Position numbers and translations under genes: made by a program. 64,000 nt of DNA from Bemisia tabaci (lineage: Eukaryota; Arthropoda; Insecta; Hemiptera; Aleyrodidae): assembly GCF_918797505.1 (NCBI RefSeq), contig NC_092801.1, forward strand, positions 36,262,517-36,326,516. The letters are read 5' to 3'. Shown piece after piece: positions 11,067 through 20,959 of this stretch; within the stretch, counting starts at the first letter, position 1, and each line of letters starts with the position of its first letter. The notes below the pieces were generated by a model. It had not been told where the DNA came from and made no database searches. It was given only the letters and a program-made list of their open reading frames with translations.

Positions 11067-11556
11067 ATCTCTATATTCAGTTGCGTGGAACCGGCCCTTC
11101 GAGAGTACAAGAGACAGCTGGGAGAAGCGAAACAACGGCGGGGGCCCCCGAAAAATCTGGTCCCAACGTCTACATGGCCCCATATCCGGGAGCGCCCCAA
11201 ACTACCCCCGCACCCACCGCTTCCACACGACGTTCTTCATCCTTCTCTGCCCCCCTTCCGGCCGTTCATCCCCACCCTCCTCCTATCCCTCCTCAACCCC
11301 AAAAGCTCCTCCAAAACCCTCTAAATTTTCCACCCCCACGACCCCAAAAACTTCTCCCAAATCCTCTAAATCCTCCACCTCCAACACTCCGAAAGCTCGT
11401 CCCAAAAACTCTAAAACTTCCACATCCAAGATTCCTGCTACACCCTCTGGTCAAACTCAAACATATACTGTGAGACCAATCGTGTGGCTTCCAGGAACTC
11501 GTCCGCCGCATTCGAAGTGGGAGATTGGGGAATCAAGCGTTGGCAAGAACGATTGA
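11067..11556 (+). pseudogene. Broken paralogue of exon 3 (Pro-rich terminal exon)
   Basis: An acceptor TTTCCAG at 11060-11066 is followed by ISIFSCVEPALREYKRQLGE, clearly related to the start of the exon at 23462. That frame then runs out of homology and stops at 11322-11324. The later homologous blocks lie in other frames: a TTPAPT block in the frame of 11057 and STPKAPPKPSK in the frame of 11050. At least two frame changes therefore separate the blocks. Around 11291-11430 a 45-bp unit is repeated about three times (TPKxxPKxSKxSTxx per unit). The frame of 11050 is open to TGA 11554-11556, so a shifted splice phase is an alternative to pseudogenisation. No matching exons 1 or 2 were found between 1 and 11066. 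Confidence 0.6.
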
Positions 11557-11839
11557 TTTTACAAGCGATAGAAGTAACCATCTGTAGAACTCGGGCGTTT
11601 AAATTGGGTCGTCCACAGATTTTGTAAGGCTTTTTTCCGGATTTTTAGACCCCCCTCCCCCCGTAAGGCACTCATAAGGCTAGCCTGGGCCCCTCCCAAA
11701 TAATTACGTAAGGCTGGTCAGACCAAAAAATGGTGTTGAAACACATCAGTATTGTTTTAAATATCACGGATCGCTGGTAGAAGATCATGAAAAAAGACAT
11801 TTACATTGAAAAAAAAAACAGTTTTTCAATTAAAAAAGT

Positions 11840-11840
11840 T

Positions 11841-11888
<48 letters not shown>

Positions 11889-12010
11889 ATTAAACGTCTA
11901 AAAAACGAAATTTGGACTAGTCAGTCTTTGAATTAACGAAATTCCCTCCTTCTCAATGATAAGCGTTTGGCTTACGTAAATCAGCGCTTGACCCCCCCCC
12001 CCTCCCCCGT
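11840..12010. repeat. A-tract and C-run
   Basis: An uninterrupted A-run covers about 11840-11887 and C-runs lie near 11992-12007. They could mark an old retrotransposed tail, but no element body was recognised. Confidence 0.5.
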
Positions 12011-13130
12011 AAGACACAGTCAAACTATACCTTTAGAATCAAATAATCCAATTTCACTTATTTTATCCGTAGTCAACAAGCCACAATTCCACATTGAAAT
12101 ACGTTTTAATTTAACAAACATCGGTGGCAAATGAGATGAGATAGCGATTTGACTTCCGTAGTACATCACTTCCATCATTTCCCCGCCATTCCGGCGCGTT
12201 TGATATTCCTCCGAGTCTTGGGACTTTTCAAAAATGGGTTCATCCGGGATTTTGGTTCGAAAAATACGCAATAAAGCACCACGTAGCCTTCTCACCTGGT
12301 ACTTTCAGAATCGTTATGTATATATTCTTAAGGGTCTCAGGGCTCATTACTTAATGCATATAGTTCCGTTTGGCAGAAAAACGTCCAAGTTAGGTTTGAG
12401 CTGACGTACGATGAAATAAACTTTTGGCAGAGGCAGGACACGATACCATAAAATATTTACATATCGTGTTGAGGTTTATTTTCTAAGTACACATATTAGA
12501 GCGCGGCAGTTCGAATACTATGTTTTAATATTATTCATTCGTTGTAATGTGGAATCCAAAAATAAAGGAGACACAAATTCTTCAAAAACGTAAGTAATTT
12601 TATTTTATTTTATCTTATTTTTTTTTGTCCCTATCAATTAGCAATCGTCGACTGATTGCCTTTTCCTCTTTGTTCTGATAAAATCATTTATGAGACGCTC
12701 GTGGGACGGGGAGAATAAGACGGCCTAAGGGTTGATTTCCAAAGAATCAATTGAAATTCAGAGTAAGGAGGAAGTCATTAAGACTATTTTTTGGGGGGAA
12801 ATTTTTCTTTGAAACATCGTTTTGTTATTTTTCTCACACAAAAAAATGTAAACATTGAGAATTAGAAGAATAAGATAGGTAATTATATGCTTAAATTCAA
12901 ACGTCGATTCTTTCTTACTGAATGCTTCGTGGCAGCTCAGACACTTGCCATTGCGTGTAGTAAAATCAGTGAATCTTTAAAGGTCGTGCTCTTAAAGTTT
13001 TTTGCCACTTAAGCCTTCACTACATTGATGCGAATTCTTGAAATTTTATGAGTCAGCCCGCATGCTACTTGAAAATGGCCTGCAAATGCCGACGACCTGT
13101 GACATATTCACTGAGCCGATATTTCTGACA
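12011..13130. other. Gap with no recognised gene
   Basis: A family K right-end fragment occurs at about 12325-12395 (CATATAGTTCCGTTTGGCAG). A 91-codon minus-strand frame (12020-12295) has no recognised motif. The rest is AT-rich. Confidence 0.35.
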
Positions 13131-13809
13131 ATGGGCCTGTTGCAAACTTCAACTAGAGCAAGGAATTGTCTCTTATAGAGAACGGCTCTAAAATCACGAT
13201 GAGCGCATTAGGAGTGTCTGAAACACACTCCTAACTTCATAATCTGCACAAGAAATAGTAATCGTTTTCTCAAGTTTCCTGATTTAAGGACGATACTTAG
13301 TAGGTACGTTCGGAGGACGAAGCTACATTTTTAGTAAAATACAAACTTCAGCTAGACCAAAGAGCCATTTCTTACAGACGATGGCTCAAAAATCTCGTTG
13401 ACCGCATCGGGCAAATCTAAAATACACACCTAACTTCACAATCTGTCTGAAAAATATGCGTCTTTTTTAAGCTTCCCGTTCGGAAACGATACTACGGAAC
13501 AGGTGAACATTTTTTTAGAGGAGTCCTTCCATCCAGCCATTCCGTATCAAGATGCCACACAATATTTAACATGACTGACGCCTCCGTGTGCAAATCGCGG
13601 GAAAGCACCACCATCTCAAAGAAAAGGTGAATTTAAACACGTCGCCTGATAAAATCCCGTCTCTTCACGTGGTTTTAGGCGGGTATGGCGTCGGCCATGT
13701 TGAATATTGTGTAGCATCCTAGAACGGAAGGGTTGGATGGAAGGACTCCTCATATGAAATGTTCACCTGTGCTGTAGTGTCGTCCTGAAAGCGGGAAACT
13801 TGAGAAAAC

Positions 13810-14120
13810 TAGAGTCCCTTTATACTGAGAGTCAAGACGATTTGAATCCATTTCTGATTGGTTCCCGTATTTTAGGCCTTCACAGTGTCACAAATGGGAA
13901 TAAAGATCACCTTTCCACCGATTGCAAAGATTATAATCTGGAACGGACCGGGGAATTACGGGTTCGGCAAGGAACAAACGGAATGAGGGAAGGAACGAAG
14001 AAAGGAATTCGAGAATGGGCCGATCAAAGATTACGAAAAACGTTCAATTTCTGTAATCTTTATTCCCGTTTGTGACTCCATGAAGGGTGTTGTCTTGACT
14101 CTCAGTATAAAGGGACTCTA
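13810..14120. mobile_element. Family G hAT-like MITE with perfect 8-bp TSD
   Basis: Ends TAGAGTCCCTTTATACTGAG and CTCAGTATAAAGGGACTCTA, 311 bp. Flanked on both sides by GAGAAAAC (13802-13809 and 14121-14128). An inner inverted repeat (GGGAATAAAGAT / ATCTTTATTCCC) makes it a double hairpin. Confidence 0.9.
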
Positions 14121-14176
14121 GAGAAAACGATTACTATTGTGCAGATTGTGAGGTTAGGAGTGGATTTCAGACTTTC

Positions 14177-14426
14177 AATACAAATTCACAAAAACGATGA
14201 AAAACCTGAGCCCGACATGGTGGTGGCCGGGATCTGAGGGGGGAAAAATCTATTTTAATCTTAATTTTAAATTTTCATTGTAACATTTCCGACTGAAAAT
14301 GACTCAGATTTGAGTCGAAACGTCTCGGTTTTTTTAATTTTGTACTTTAGCTTTGTTTCCCGCCCCCTCCTTTTTCTACTGTTATCGTTGTCTCGGGCTG
14401 CTCCATAAAAATTTCTATCTATTTCG
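14177..14426. mobile_element. Unnamed 250-bp insertion with hammerhead-like motif
   Basis: Interrupts the right arm of family I and is flanked by GACTTTC on both sides (14170-14176, 14427-14433). Inner inverted words GAGCCCGACA and TGTCTCGGGCT lie near its ends. It contains CTGAAAAT-GACTC-AGATTT-GAGTC-GAAACGTC at 14293-14324. Confidence 0.6.
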
Positions 14427-14529
14427 GACTTTCCCGATGCGCTTATCGTGATTTTTAGGACATTATCTGTTAGATAAAACTCTTCTTTTTCCTCAAGCTG
14501 AAATTTGCAAAAGGCCCATGGAGCTGATA

Positions 14530-15270
14530 CGTTGATCAGTGAGGTGCCATGCTAAATATAGAATATTTTCCATAAATTTAACGTTGGTTTACGTATGCTC
14601 GTCCTAAAGAATTCGTCCTAATGACGTGTGTAGTCTAGTAACGTGATGTATAGCGTGCATTGTCGTGTTCAGGTGACGTCATTTGGCATAGCTTACAGAA
14701 TCAAAGGGCGATACGTTAATCAAAATTTAAATTAGGAAAGAACTAAAATTAGAAATGAAATTTTATTAATATGACCCTCTTTTAATCTTTCATATGCAAT
14801 TAATATATTCTAAATCCATGAAATAGAACTGCAAAAACTCGTTTCTGGGGCGTGAGGAAATTATCCACCGCACGGCGGATCGAGTCAATGGGAGAGGTAG
14901 GACATTATTTAAAAATTTTAAAAGCGTATGACTTCATTCATATCAAATGTTGATGTTTTAAACGTAGTTTAAGTGGTTTTCTTGGAAAATTTTCTGTTTA
15001 AAGTACCCCTTAAAATGAAAATTGTGACGATATGAACGCGACATTTTACAATTTTTGGTAAACATTTCAATGTCCAACTTCTTCCAAAGACTCACTCCAC
15101 TGTGCGCTGGTGACGTTGGCGAAAAGTGCTTGCCATTAAAAGCAGCCAAAAGCTTCATGCATCATCGTAGAGTCGTCACAAACAATCCGATCGCGTCAAT
15201 AGACGCAGATTCGGACTTTTTTTATGACGTTCACGCCAAACCACAGCGCTCGGGATTGCAGGCTATGAGG
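14530..15270. other. Gap with a family C left-end fragment
   Basis: 14867-14905 reads GATCGAGTCAATGGGAGAGG, the family C terminus, without its partner. The 135-codon frame 15055-15462 runs into family R sequence, so I do not call it a gene. Confidence 0.4.
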
Positions 15271-15274
15271 AATA

Positions 15275-15531
15275 TTGACGGCGTAAGTCCGCAATCACAT
15301 ATCTCGTTTGCGGTGTCTGAAAATCTCCGCCTCTATGTTATTTTTTTTAAGAAGAACGAATTGACATCATTTCTTGAAGTTTATGCAGAATTTTCTACAA
15401 AGAAGAAAAATCACGGCAGTTTTAAAGAATCACCGTTGAGTATTTTTCCGTTTGAAAAGTAAAGTACATGTATGACAGGAAGTCTGCGACGTCGCAAATC
15501 GAGTTATGTGATTGCCGACTTACACCGTCGA
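15275..15531. mobile_element. Family R fold-back, diverged copy
   Basis: CGGCGTAAGTCCGCAATCAC and ATATCTCGTTTGCG at the left are mirrored by CGCAAATCGAGTTATGTGAT and TTACACCGTCG at the right. Confidence 0.6.
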
Positions 15532-15599
15532 TATGAATTTTTCTGAATGATAATGGACCGTCACTTGCGATGTCGAAAATAATTTGTACTTCGCCGATT

Positions 15600-15854
15600 C
15601 TGCCGTGCTGAGGAAGAACGCCGTATGAACACCCGCGTGTTGCCACAATTCCTTCTGTGGAACATCCATTTTTGAGGAAATTTATGAACATTTTCCTTTG
15701 AAATTTTCAGATACTGTAGATTGTATTGCGACTGAAATTCGCTGAAAAATGAATGGGGAAGAAATGTACTTAAGTTTCCCTGAAAATTCGTATTTTGTCA
15801 AAAGAGATTTGGCAACGCCTGATGGCTTATACGGCGTTTTTCCGTAGCATGGCA
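15600..15854. mobile_element. Family B element
   Basis: Left CTGCCGTGCTGAGGAAGAAC, right ATACGGCGTTTTTCCGTAGC then ATGGCA. Typical 255-bp length. Confidence 0.8.
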
Positions 15855-16029
15855 AAATACCAGCGTGAATTAAGTATCGTGGGCAAAAAATGACTGAGGG
15901 GGAGAACAAAAAATGGATGGTTCGAATTGCGTCGATTTAAAACCTCCTCTTTCCAGAAAGTTGAACCGAACAATTTTTCTTGCTCCTCTAGTTTTTACGC
16001 AATTTCCATCTCCCCTCGCCCAGATCTAA

Positions 16030-16203
16030 ATGGCGCGACTATTTAGTATAGGCTGTCGTGACAGAATACTAGCCAGTTTAGCATGGTCTCACTTGTCCAC
16101 TCGAATTTTGCCCTGTGCGATGTTATTTTCTGTAGTTTTACTGTGCATCGTTGGATCGGTTGTTGGTACCTATCCGCCCGTTCCTGACGGAGTAACCTAT
16201 GAA
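16030..16203 (+). CDS. Coding exon 1: signal peptide of the secreted Cys-rich protein
   Basis: 58 codons. The ATG at 16030 has a good context (A at -3, G at +4) and an in-frame TAA at 16027-16029, so the frame cannot extend upstream unless a 5' UTR intron ends at the nearby CTCGCCCAG (16014-16023). A second in-frame Met31 (16120) starts the hydrophobic segment MLFSVVLLCIVGSVVG, followed by TYPPVPDGVTYE, so cleavage probably falls after the VVG. Starting at 16030 gives a 30-residue basic leader ahead of the hydrophobic core, long for a signal peptide; starting at 16120 gives a textbook one. The exon closes on a complete codon (GAA) followed by GTAAGA. Reading through the donor stays open to 16323, but homology of phase and the splice consensus favour splicing. 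Confidence 0.7.
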
Positions 16204-16318
16204 GTAAGAGCAGATTTTTCTCCTACATCTATATTTAAAAAAAAGAACTACATTGCTACATTTGCTGAAAATTTGAACGCCACTCCTACCACCATTGAAA
16301 GAACTTCCATTAATTTAA

Positions 16319-17010
16319 GGTGATTCGACAGTTGCCATTTTTCGTGTCAGAGGGACGTGCGATGTATCGCATCAATTCGCTCCATGATTTCAGCTACTTG
16401 TCATTTTTTTGAATTTTGAGATCGCACTTCTGTTGTCATGAGACTGAAGAATTCACTAACCAATTTTGACGTAAAAATTCAACGTATTAAAGGCTCGGAC
16501 TTTTAAGAGGTAAAATATTGCATTCGATACTGATATCGAAACTGCACTTAAATGCAAAATTTTTCCTCTAAAAAACCTCGCCTTTTTAACTGTGTTGGTA
16601 AAAATTGGATTGCATTTTGAAAAAAGGAACCACAAGCATTCCAATTTCGCTAAGATTATGCAACATTTTTCCCCTTGCAAGTAGAAACTGATCATCGAAA
16701 CAAGTTTTATCTTTACTCCCAATAAACTATGAATTTCAGACAAAAATCACATTCGTAAATTTATTTTTCTTCGTGATATCTGCAAGTTCTTGCAAAGAAT
16801 TCAAGTTGCACAATCTTGCAACATTGGAATGCTCTTGGTTCCTTTTTGCAAAATGAAATCCAATTGGCAAGTGAATTCTTTAGTCTCCTAACAACAGAAT
16901 TGCGATCTCAAATCTCGAAAAAAATACGAGTAGCTGAAAGAATGGAACCAATCGATGCGATATATCGCATGTCGTTCTGACACAAAGTATGCGGCGTCCA
17001 TCGAATCACC
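16319..17010. mobile_element. Fold-back element flanked by TTAA (family AA)
   Basis: GGTGATTCGACAG at the left and CCATCGAATCACC at the right, each bounded by TTAA (16315-16318, 17011-17014). Long inner arms include CGATGTATCGCATC against GATGCGATATATCGC. TTAA targets are characteristic of piggyBac-type transposition; superfamily otherwise unproven. It begins 116 bp into intron 1. Confidence 0.7.
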
Positions 17011-17036
17011 TTAAAATTAAGCAAGAATATAATATG

Positions 17037-17544
17037 CTGACATGTTAAGGAAAAACGCCGCATGAACCCTTAGGCGTTGCCACATTTCCTTTGGTAAATC
17101 ATGAATTTCCGGGATAATGTGTTCATATTTCTCATCTAATTTTTCAGATAATTGTGTTCGCAATTTCATCAAAAGCTCCTGAAAATTTAAAGGAAATACA
17201 CTCTCCTACTTAATGTTCCTAAAAAATAAACATTTTAACGAAGGAACTTCGGCAACTCTCGAATGTTCATACGGCGCACAGTGAATCGAGTCAGTTAGAG
17301 AGGTCGGACATACAATTTATTACTAAAACTGCAAATTTTTATGTTTATTTTGTCACATTTCAACTTTTAAAGGGTGCCACGAGAAGAAAATTTCACGAAG
17401 AGACCAGTGGAACCACTTTTAGAACCTCAAACATTCGTATTAACGGAGTTATCGGCGTTTAAAGTTTCCAAATTCCAAATAAAATGTTTCCGACCTCTCC
17501 TATTTATTTAATCCACTGTGCGGCGTTTTGCCTTAGCAGGGCAG
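17037..17544. mobile_element. Family B element split by family C
   Basis: Left CTGACATGTTAAGGAAAAAC. The right terminal repeat is broken after ATACGGCG and resumes as CGGCGTTTTGCCTTAGCAGG then GCAG. Removing 17277-17520 plus one CGGCG restores a normal B end. Confidence 0.8.
17277..17520. mobile_element. Family C MITE, intact, 5-bp TSD
   Basis: 244 bp, ends CACAGTGAATCGAGTCAGTT and TTATTTAATCCACTGTG. GAGAGGTCGGACA and TTCCGACCTCTCC are inverted just inside. Flanked by CGGCG on both sides (17272-17276, 17521-17525). Confidence 0.85.
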
Positions 17545-17728
17545 TACACCCCATAGGACAAAAATCAAACAAGACATTTCGTCAGATGCGGAGATGCCTG
17601 TGCATGTTGTCACTTAATCGTTCAGCTGACGGTATGTTAATCGTTCAGCTGACGTTACATCTTAACTTCATCTTGTTTTAAAGTTGTTTTTCGGGATTGG
17701 GTGCTGAACTCATTGTCACGGGATTTAT

Positions 17729-17981
17729 CGACGGTGAAACTACCAAACCACGTATCTCGGTTTGCGACGTCGCAGACTTCCTGTCATACTTTATTTTTTA
17801 AATGAAAAACTATTTAACGTCCAGTCTTGAAAATTTCTGTGATTTTTCCTCTTCGCGCGGAGAAAATGCTGTGAAAATTTCAAGGAATGATATTGATTTG
17901 GTCTACTTCCAAAAAATAAAATGTGAGCGTAGATTTTTAAACACCGCAAACGAGATACGTGGTTTGGTAGTTTCACCGTCG
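17729..17981. mobile_element. Family R fold-back, intact
   Basis: CGACGGTGAAACTACCAAAC at the left and GTTTGGTAGTTTCACCGTCG at the right, perfectly inverted. Flanked by TTAT on both sides. Confidence 0.8.
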
Positions 17982-18108
17982 TTATTTTCTTCGTATAACG
18001 TTGAGAAAAATTTGTCTGGTATTCCGTTGCTTAGCGGCATCGATTGAACCAGAGATAATATATTTTAGAGACCTCATATGGTTACTTCAAAAATTAAATG
18101 CTCCGATT

Positions 18109-18361
18109 CTGCCGTGCTGAGGGAAAAGGCCGTACGAACATTCGAGAGTTGCCACATTTCTTCTGATAAAATGTTCATTTTCGAGGAAAGTCATGAATAT
18201 TTTTTAAATTAATTTTCGAGAGCTTTAGGTAAAATTGCAAATAAAATTATCTGAAAAATAGGAAGAAAATTGTTCACAAATATTCCCGAAAATTCCTGAT
18301 CTACTAAGGGAAATTTGGCAACGTTTTGAGGCTCATACGGCGTTTTCCCTTAACACGGCAG
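18109..18361. mobile_element. Family B element with 4-bp TSD
   Basis: 253 bp from CTGCCGTGCTGAGGG to CCCTTAACACGGCAG. Flanked by GATT (18105-18108 and 18362-18365). Confidence 0.85.
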
Positions 18362-18870
18362 GATTCGCCTAATCATGACTGGTGATCCAAGGGTTGAGCA
18401 ATTGATATAACTCAACCCTGCGACCTAATTTGTGAAAAATCGCGTAGCAAAGTAGACACGCTCAAATTCATCATTCATCATCAGGCAAATTTATCCGATT
18501 TTTTGTTCCACAAGCATAGGCGTACCCAGGTCATTTTGCTTGATAGGGCCTGCCCCCCCCCTCATCTCCGAGGGGATCCCTGGGTGATCCTTTGGTGACC
18601 GAGGGATCTCCAACAACGAGGGGGGTTTGGGGGACCTGAACCTCTGCCGGAAAATTTGTGAAATTTAACTCTATTTCGACGCATCTTATGAGGATTCCGT
18701 GATAAAAATTTTCCATTAATTTCTGCACATAGATTGTACGCTGATTTAAGTAAGTTCAGCTGGAATTACTTTCGAATTGTTACGGCGTTCTTTCTTAGCC
18801 CGACAGTATATCCCTCAGATTGTTAGTCTGGGGTCTCTGAAATATATTGTCTCCGCTCTGGGGTATCATT
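18362..18870. other. Intronic gap with a B right-end remnant
   Basis: TTACGGCGTTCTTTCTTAGC at about 18780-18799 is a B terminus with no left partner. A C/G-rich patch lies at 18550-18640. Nothing else recognised. Confidence 0.4.
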
Positions 18871-19303
18871 TAGAGTACCTTTATAGACAGAGTATGGCCA
18901 TTCGTATCTTTTTACTACAGGACAACTGTTCCGCTTTTTGATTGGTCAACGAGTTTTTAGGCTTCATGATGCTCTTAGGGCCGTATACAAACAAACAAGA
19001 TGGCGGCTCACCGTAACACCGATAAGAAGCTAAATTTGACAAAAATTTCAATTATGCGGCAGTAACAATTTAAACTAGCATATCTACGAATAACACACGA
19101 AAAAAACACGAAAACGTTGTTAAATCGCCTTTCACCTTTATCACAGGAGGATGTAAGATGTGCATAACCTCTATCTTGCTTGCTGATAACAGCCATCTTG
19201 TTTGTTTATTTACGGCCCTAAGAGCATCGTGTCAGCCTATTCGCTCGCGACCAATGAAAAACCGGAACAGAAATGGCCATACTCTGTCTATATAGGTACT
19301 CTA
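18871..19303. mobile_element. Family M fold-back element, copy 1
   Basis: 433 bp. TAGAGTACCTTTATAGACAG and CTGTCTATATAGGTACTCTA at the ends, ATGCTCTTAGGGCCGTA and TACGGCCCTAAGAGCAT further in. Perfect 8-bp TSD GTATCATT (18863-18870, 19304-19311). Confidence 0.9.
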
Positions 19304-19311
19304 GTATCATT

Positions 19312-19496
19312 CAGTGGCGTGGCGTGAATTGCGATATATCGATTGTTATGCCTTTTAAACCTATTGTAAACAATCGATTATTAAGGTGTTCGCTGCGATC
19401 CTAGTGTCAGGCGATCCTGGTGTTAGGATCGATCCTTTTCCATAGGTTTAAATGGCATAACAATCGATATATCGCAAAGCACGCCGCACGCCACTG
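19312..19496. mobile_element. Family A hAT-like MITE, copy 3
   Basis: CAGTGGCGTGGCGTGAATTG to CACGCCACTG-type end, with a few extra bases (GATCCTAGTGTCAGGC) near the centre. Flanked by GATCATT-type 8-mers that are exact: GTATCATT at 19304-19311 and 19497-19504. The left one is also the right TSD of element M. Confidence 0.9.
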
Positions 19497-19535
19497 GTAT
19501 CATTTCGTATACTAAAGGCAGCTTTCCTTTTCCAG

Positions 19536-19835
19536 GCGCCATTTGTGGATCTCCTCAAGTGGGTTGAGTCAAAAGACAAGTGTACAGGGATCCCAGTTAA
19601 CGGGTGGGGAGGAAGAAGTGCGAATGATGTGGCGGATTTGCTGAACGAAGGGAACTTAGAGTGTGTGCAAAGAAACGGCCAGCTCCAGAGAGACGTCCCT
19701 GACTTTCGCCGCGGAAGATGCTACAAAGGGGAAAAGCCAGGTTGCTGTCTGGTGACAGAGGGAAAAAGCAAAATGTATCGATGTTGCGTCACGGTGGATC
19801 CTTTGTTACCGACAGTTTTCGCGAATAAACCACAG
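19536..19835 (+). CDS. Coding exon 2: seven-cysteine domain
   Basis: Exactly 100 codons, phase 0 at both ends, between a strong polypyrimidine acceptor and a CACAG|GTGAGC donor. The cysteines are at exon residues 16, 43, 62, 70, 71, 83 and 84, giving the visible pattern C-x26-C-x18-C-x7-CC-x11-CC. With the Cys six residues into exon 3 this makes eight, enough for four disulfides. Motifs include VNGWGGRSANDVADLL and RRGRCYKGEKPGCC. The base composition is clearly more GC-rich than the surrounding introns, as expected for coding sequence. I cannot match the pattern to a named family; a small extracellular disulfide-rich domain is the inference. Immediately downstream (19962) lies a family F transposon. 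Confidence 0.8.
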
Positions 19836-19961
19836 GTGAGCATGTTCCTAGTGAAACTCGACTTCGCGCGTCACCAACAGTGACCGCCTCCAAAGGATGG
19901 GATTCTCGAAACTATATGCGTTTGCTTCGCTTCCCTCTGCACAGGCTCACGCAAGGTGACG

Positions 19962-20380
19962 CACTGAAAAATAAATTCTCGGCGTTTTTACCAAGGTCCG
20001 TTGGTACCTTTACCATCTCACTTTTTTTTACCAATTATTGGTAATTTTACGAAGACAGACTAGTAAGCTTACCTAAAAACCGGTATTTTTACTGTTTTTT
20101 TTTTCAGGTAAGAATACCGCTTTTATTGGTAATCAATTCTCGGTAACTTTGCCATTTTATCTCGGTAATTCTACCGCAGTCGATAAAAAATATTGGCGTT
20201 TTTACCGGGGATCAGTAAAATTACCGAGAAAGTCAATAATTTTACCGAGATTTCTTGGTAAAATTACCAATTCCATAAATGGTGATTTTACCAAGAAAAA
20301 ACTGGGATCAAATAGAACCCTGAATTCTTCGTAATTTTACCCTTTTCTCAGTAAATACACCGACATTTTTTTTTTCAGTG
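19962..20380. mobile_element. Family F element, copy 1
   Basis: 419 bp, ends CACTGAAAAA and TTTTTTTTTTCAGTG. The interior is built from GGTAA...TTACC words (TTGGTAATTTTAC, TTACCGAGA, GGTAAAATTACC) that can pair in many registers. Over 90% alike by eye to 23027-23424 and 26392-26808. Confidence 0.85.
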
Positions 20381-20436
20381 CGAGTGGTCTGCCGCGATCG
20401 CGAAGAGAGCGGCGAGTGCAAAAATGAAGCTTTCAG

Positions 20437-20700
20437 AAAATGTTAAATAATGTAAACAATGGAACGATACAACTATTCAAGCTTCCGTGTGTGGCGCAGT
20501 ATCATTTTCAATTGAAGGCGCTTTTTCTTTCCGTGAACCGGGCTTTTCTCCTGACCTCATTGCTCACTCCTCCTCTGTCGTGCTGGGGAAAACTGCCCTA
20601 TGAACATTCAGAGTTGCCAAATTTCTTCCAGTAAAATGCTTACTTGAAGATTTATGAATGTTTTCTCTTGAAATTTTCAGATAGTGTAGATGTAGCTGAT
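20437..20700. repeat. Repeat shared with 8502-8690 plus truncated family B
   Basis: GATACAACTATTCAAGCTTC at 20467, then CTGTCGTGCTGGGGAAAACT at about 20575 and CATTCAGAGTTGCCAAATTT. The right half of B is absent. Confidence 0.65.
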
Positions 20701-20959
20701 CGATTTTGTCGGTCGGTTTTTTATTATCCAGGCTATTTCTAGGAGTCTTTCGGATGATCCTGGCAATTTGACAAAGAACGGAGGTCCATTTCAATTAAAT
20801 TTTCCGGTCAGAAGCTTCTGGGCCCGTTCTCTCAAAACTTTATTTTTGCACTTACTGAGCAGTAAGTAGTAAGAGAGCTCTTTGCTATCCTGGTAGTACC
20901 GTGCCAAGATAAAACATCGTATGAGTCACCACACATACTCTGATGGTAGTAGTAATACT

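Larger units (their letters stand above)
13131..14515. mobile_element. Fold-back element (family I) with two nested insertions
   Basis: Left CAATGGGCCTGTTGCAAACT and right TTTGCAAAAGGCCCAT are inverted. The left arm appears duplicated, because a second similar arm begins at about 13345. The middle holds the complementary stretches GAGGAGTCCTTCCATC and GATGGAAGGACTCCTC. Insertions: family G (13810-14120) and an unnamed 250-bp sequence (14177-14426). Confidence 0.65.
16204..19535 (+). other. Intron 1 of the secreted Cys-rich gene, filled with transposons
   Basis: GT at 16204, AG at 19534-19535, phase 0. It contains a fold-back with TTAA flanks (16319-17010), a family B copy split by family C (17037-17544), family R (17729-17981), another B (18109-18361), and M plus A inserted side by side at one target (18871-19496). 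Copy A ends 39 bp before exon 2. No further exon is visible in it. Confidence 0.65.

Noticed and set aside
11293..11511. Minus-strand Gly-rich frame opposite the Pro-rich exon
   Set aside because: Gly/Arg/Phe-rich reading is the complement of Pro codons; the plus strand has acceptor and homology.
14288..14330. Calling a hammerhead ribozyme outright
   Set aside because: The CUGANGA box is altered and an extra base precedes stem II. Reported as hammerhead-like only.
15055..15462. 135-codon plus frame as a gene
   Set aside because: Its second half is family R fold-back sequence; no motif or splice support.
19962..20380. CRISPR-like array of repeated GGTAA words
   Set aside because: Spacing is irregular and the words are palindromic parts of a dispersed transposon with three copies. 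The genome is eukaryotic.
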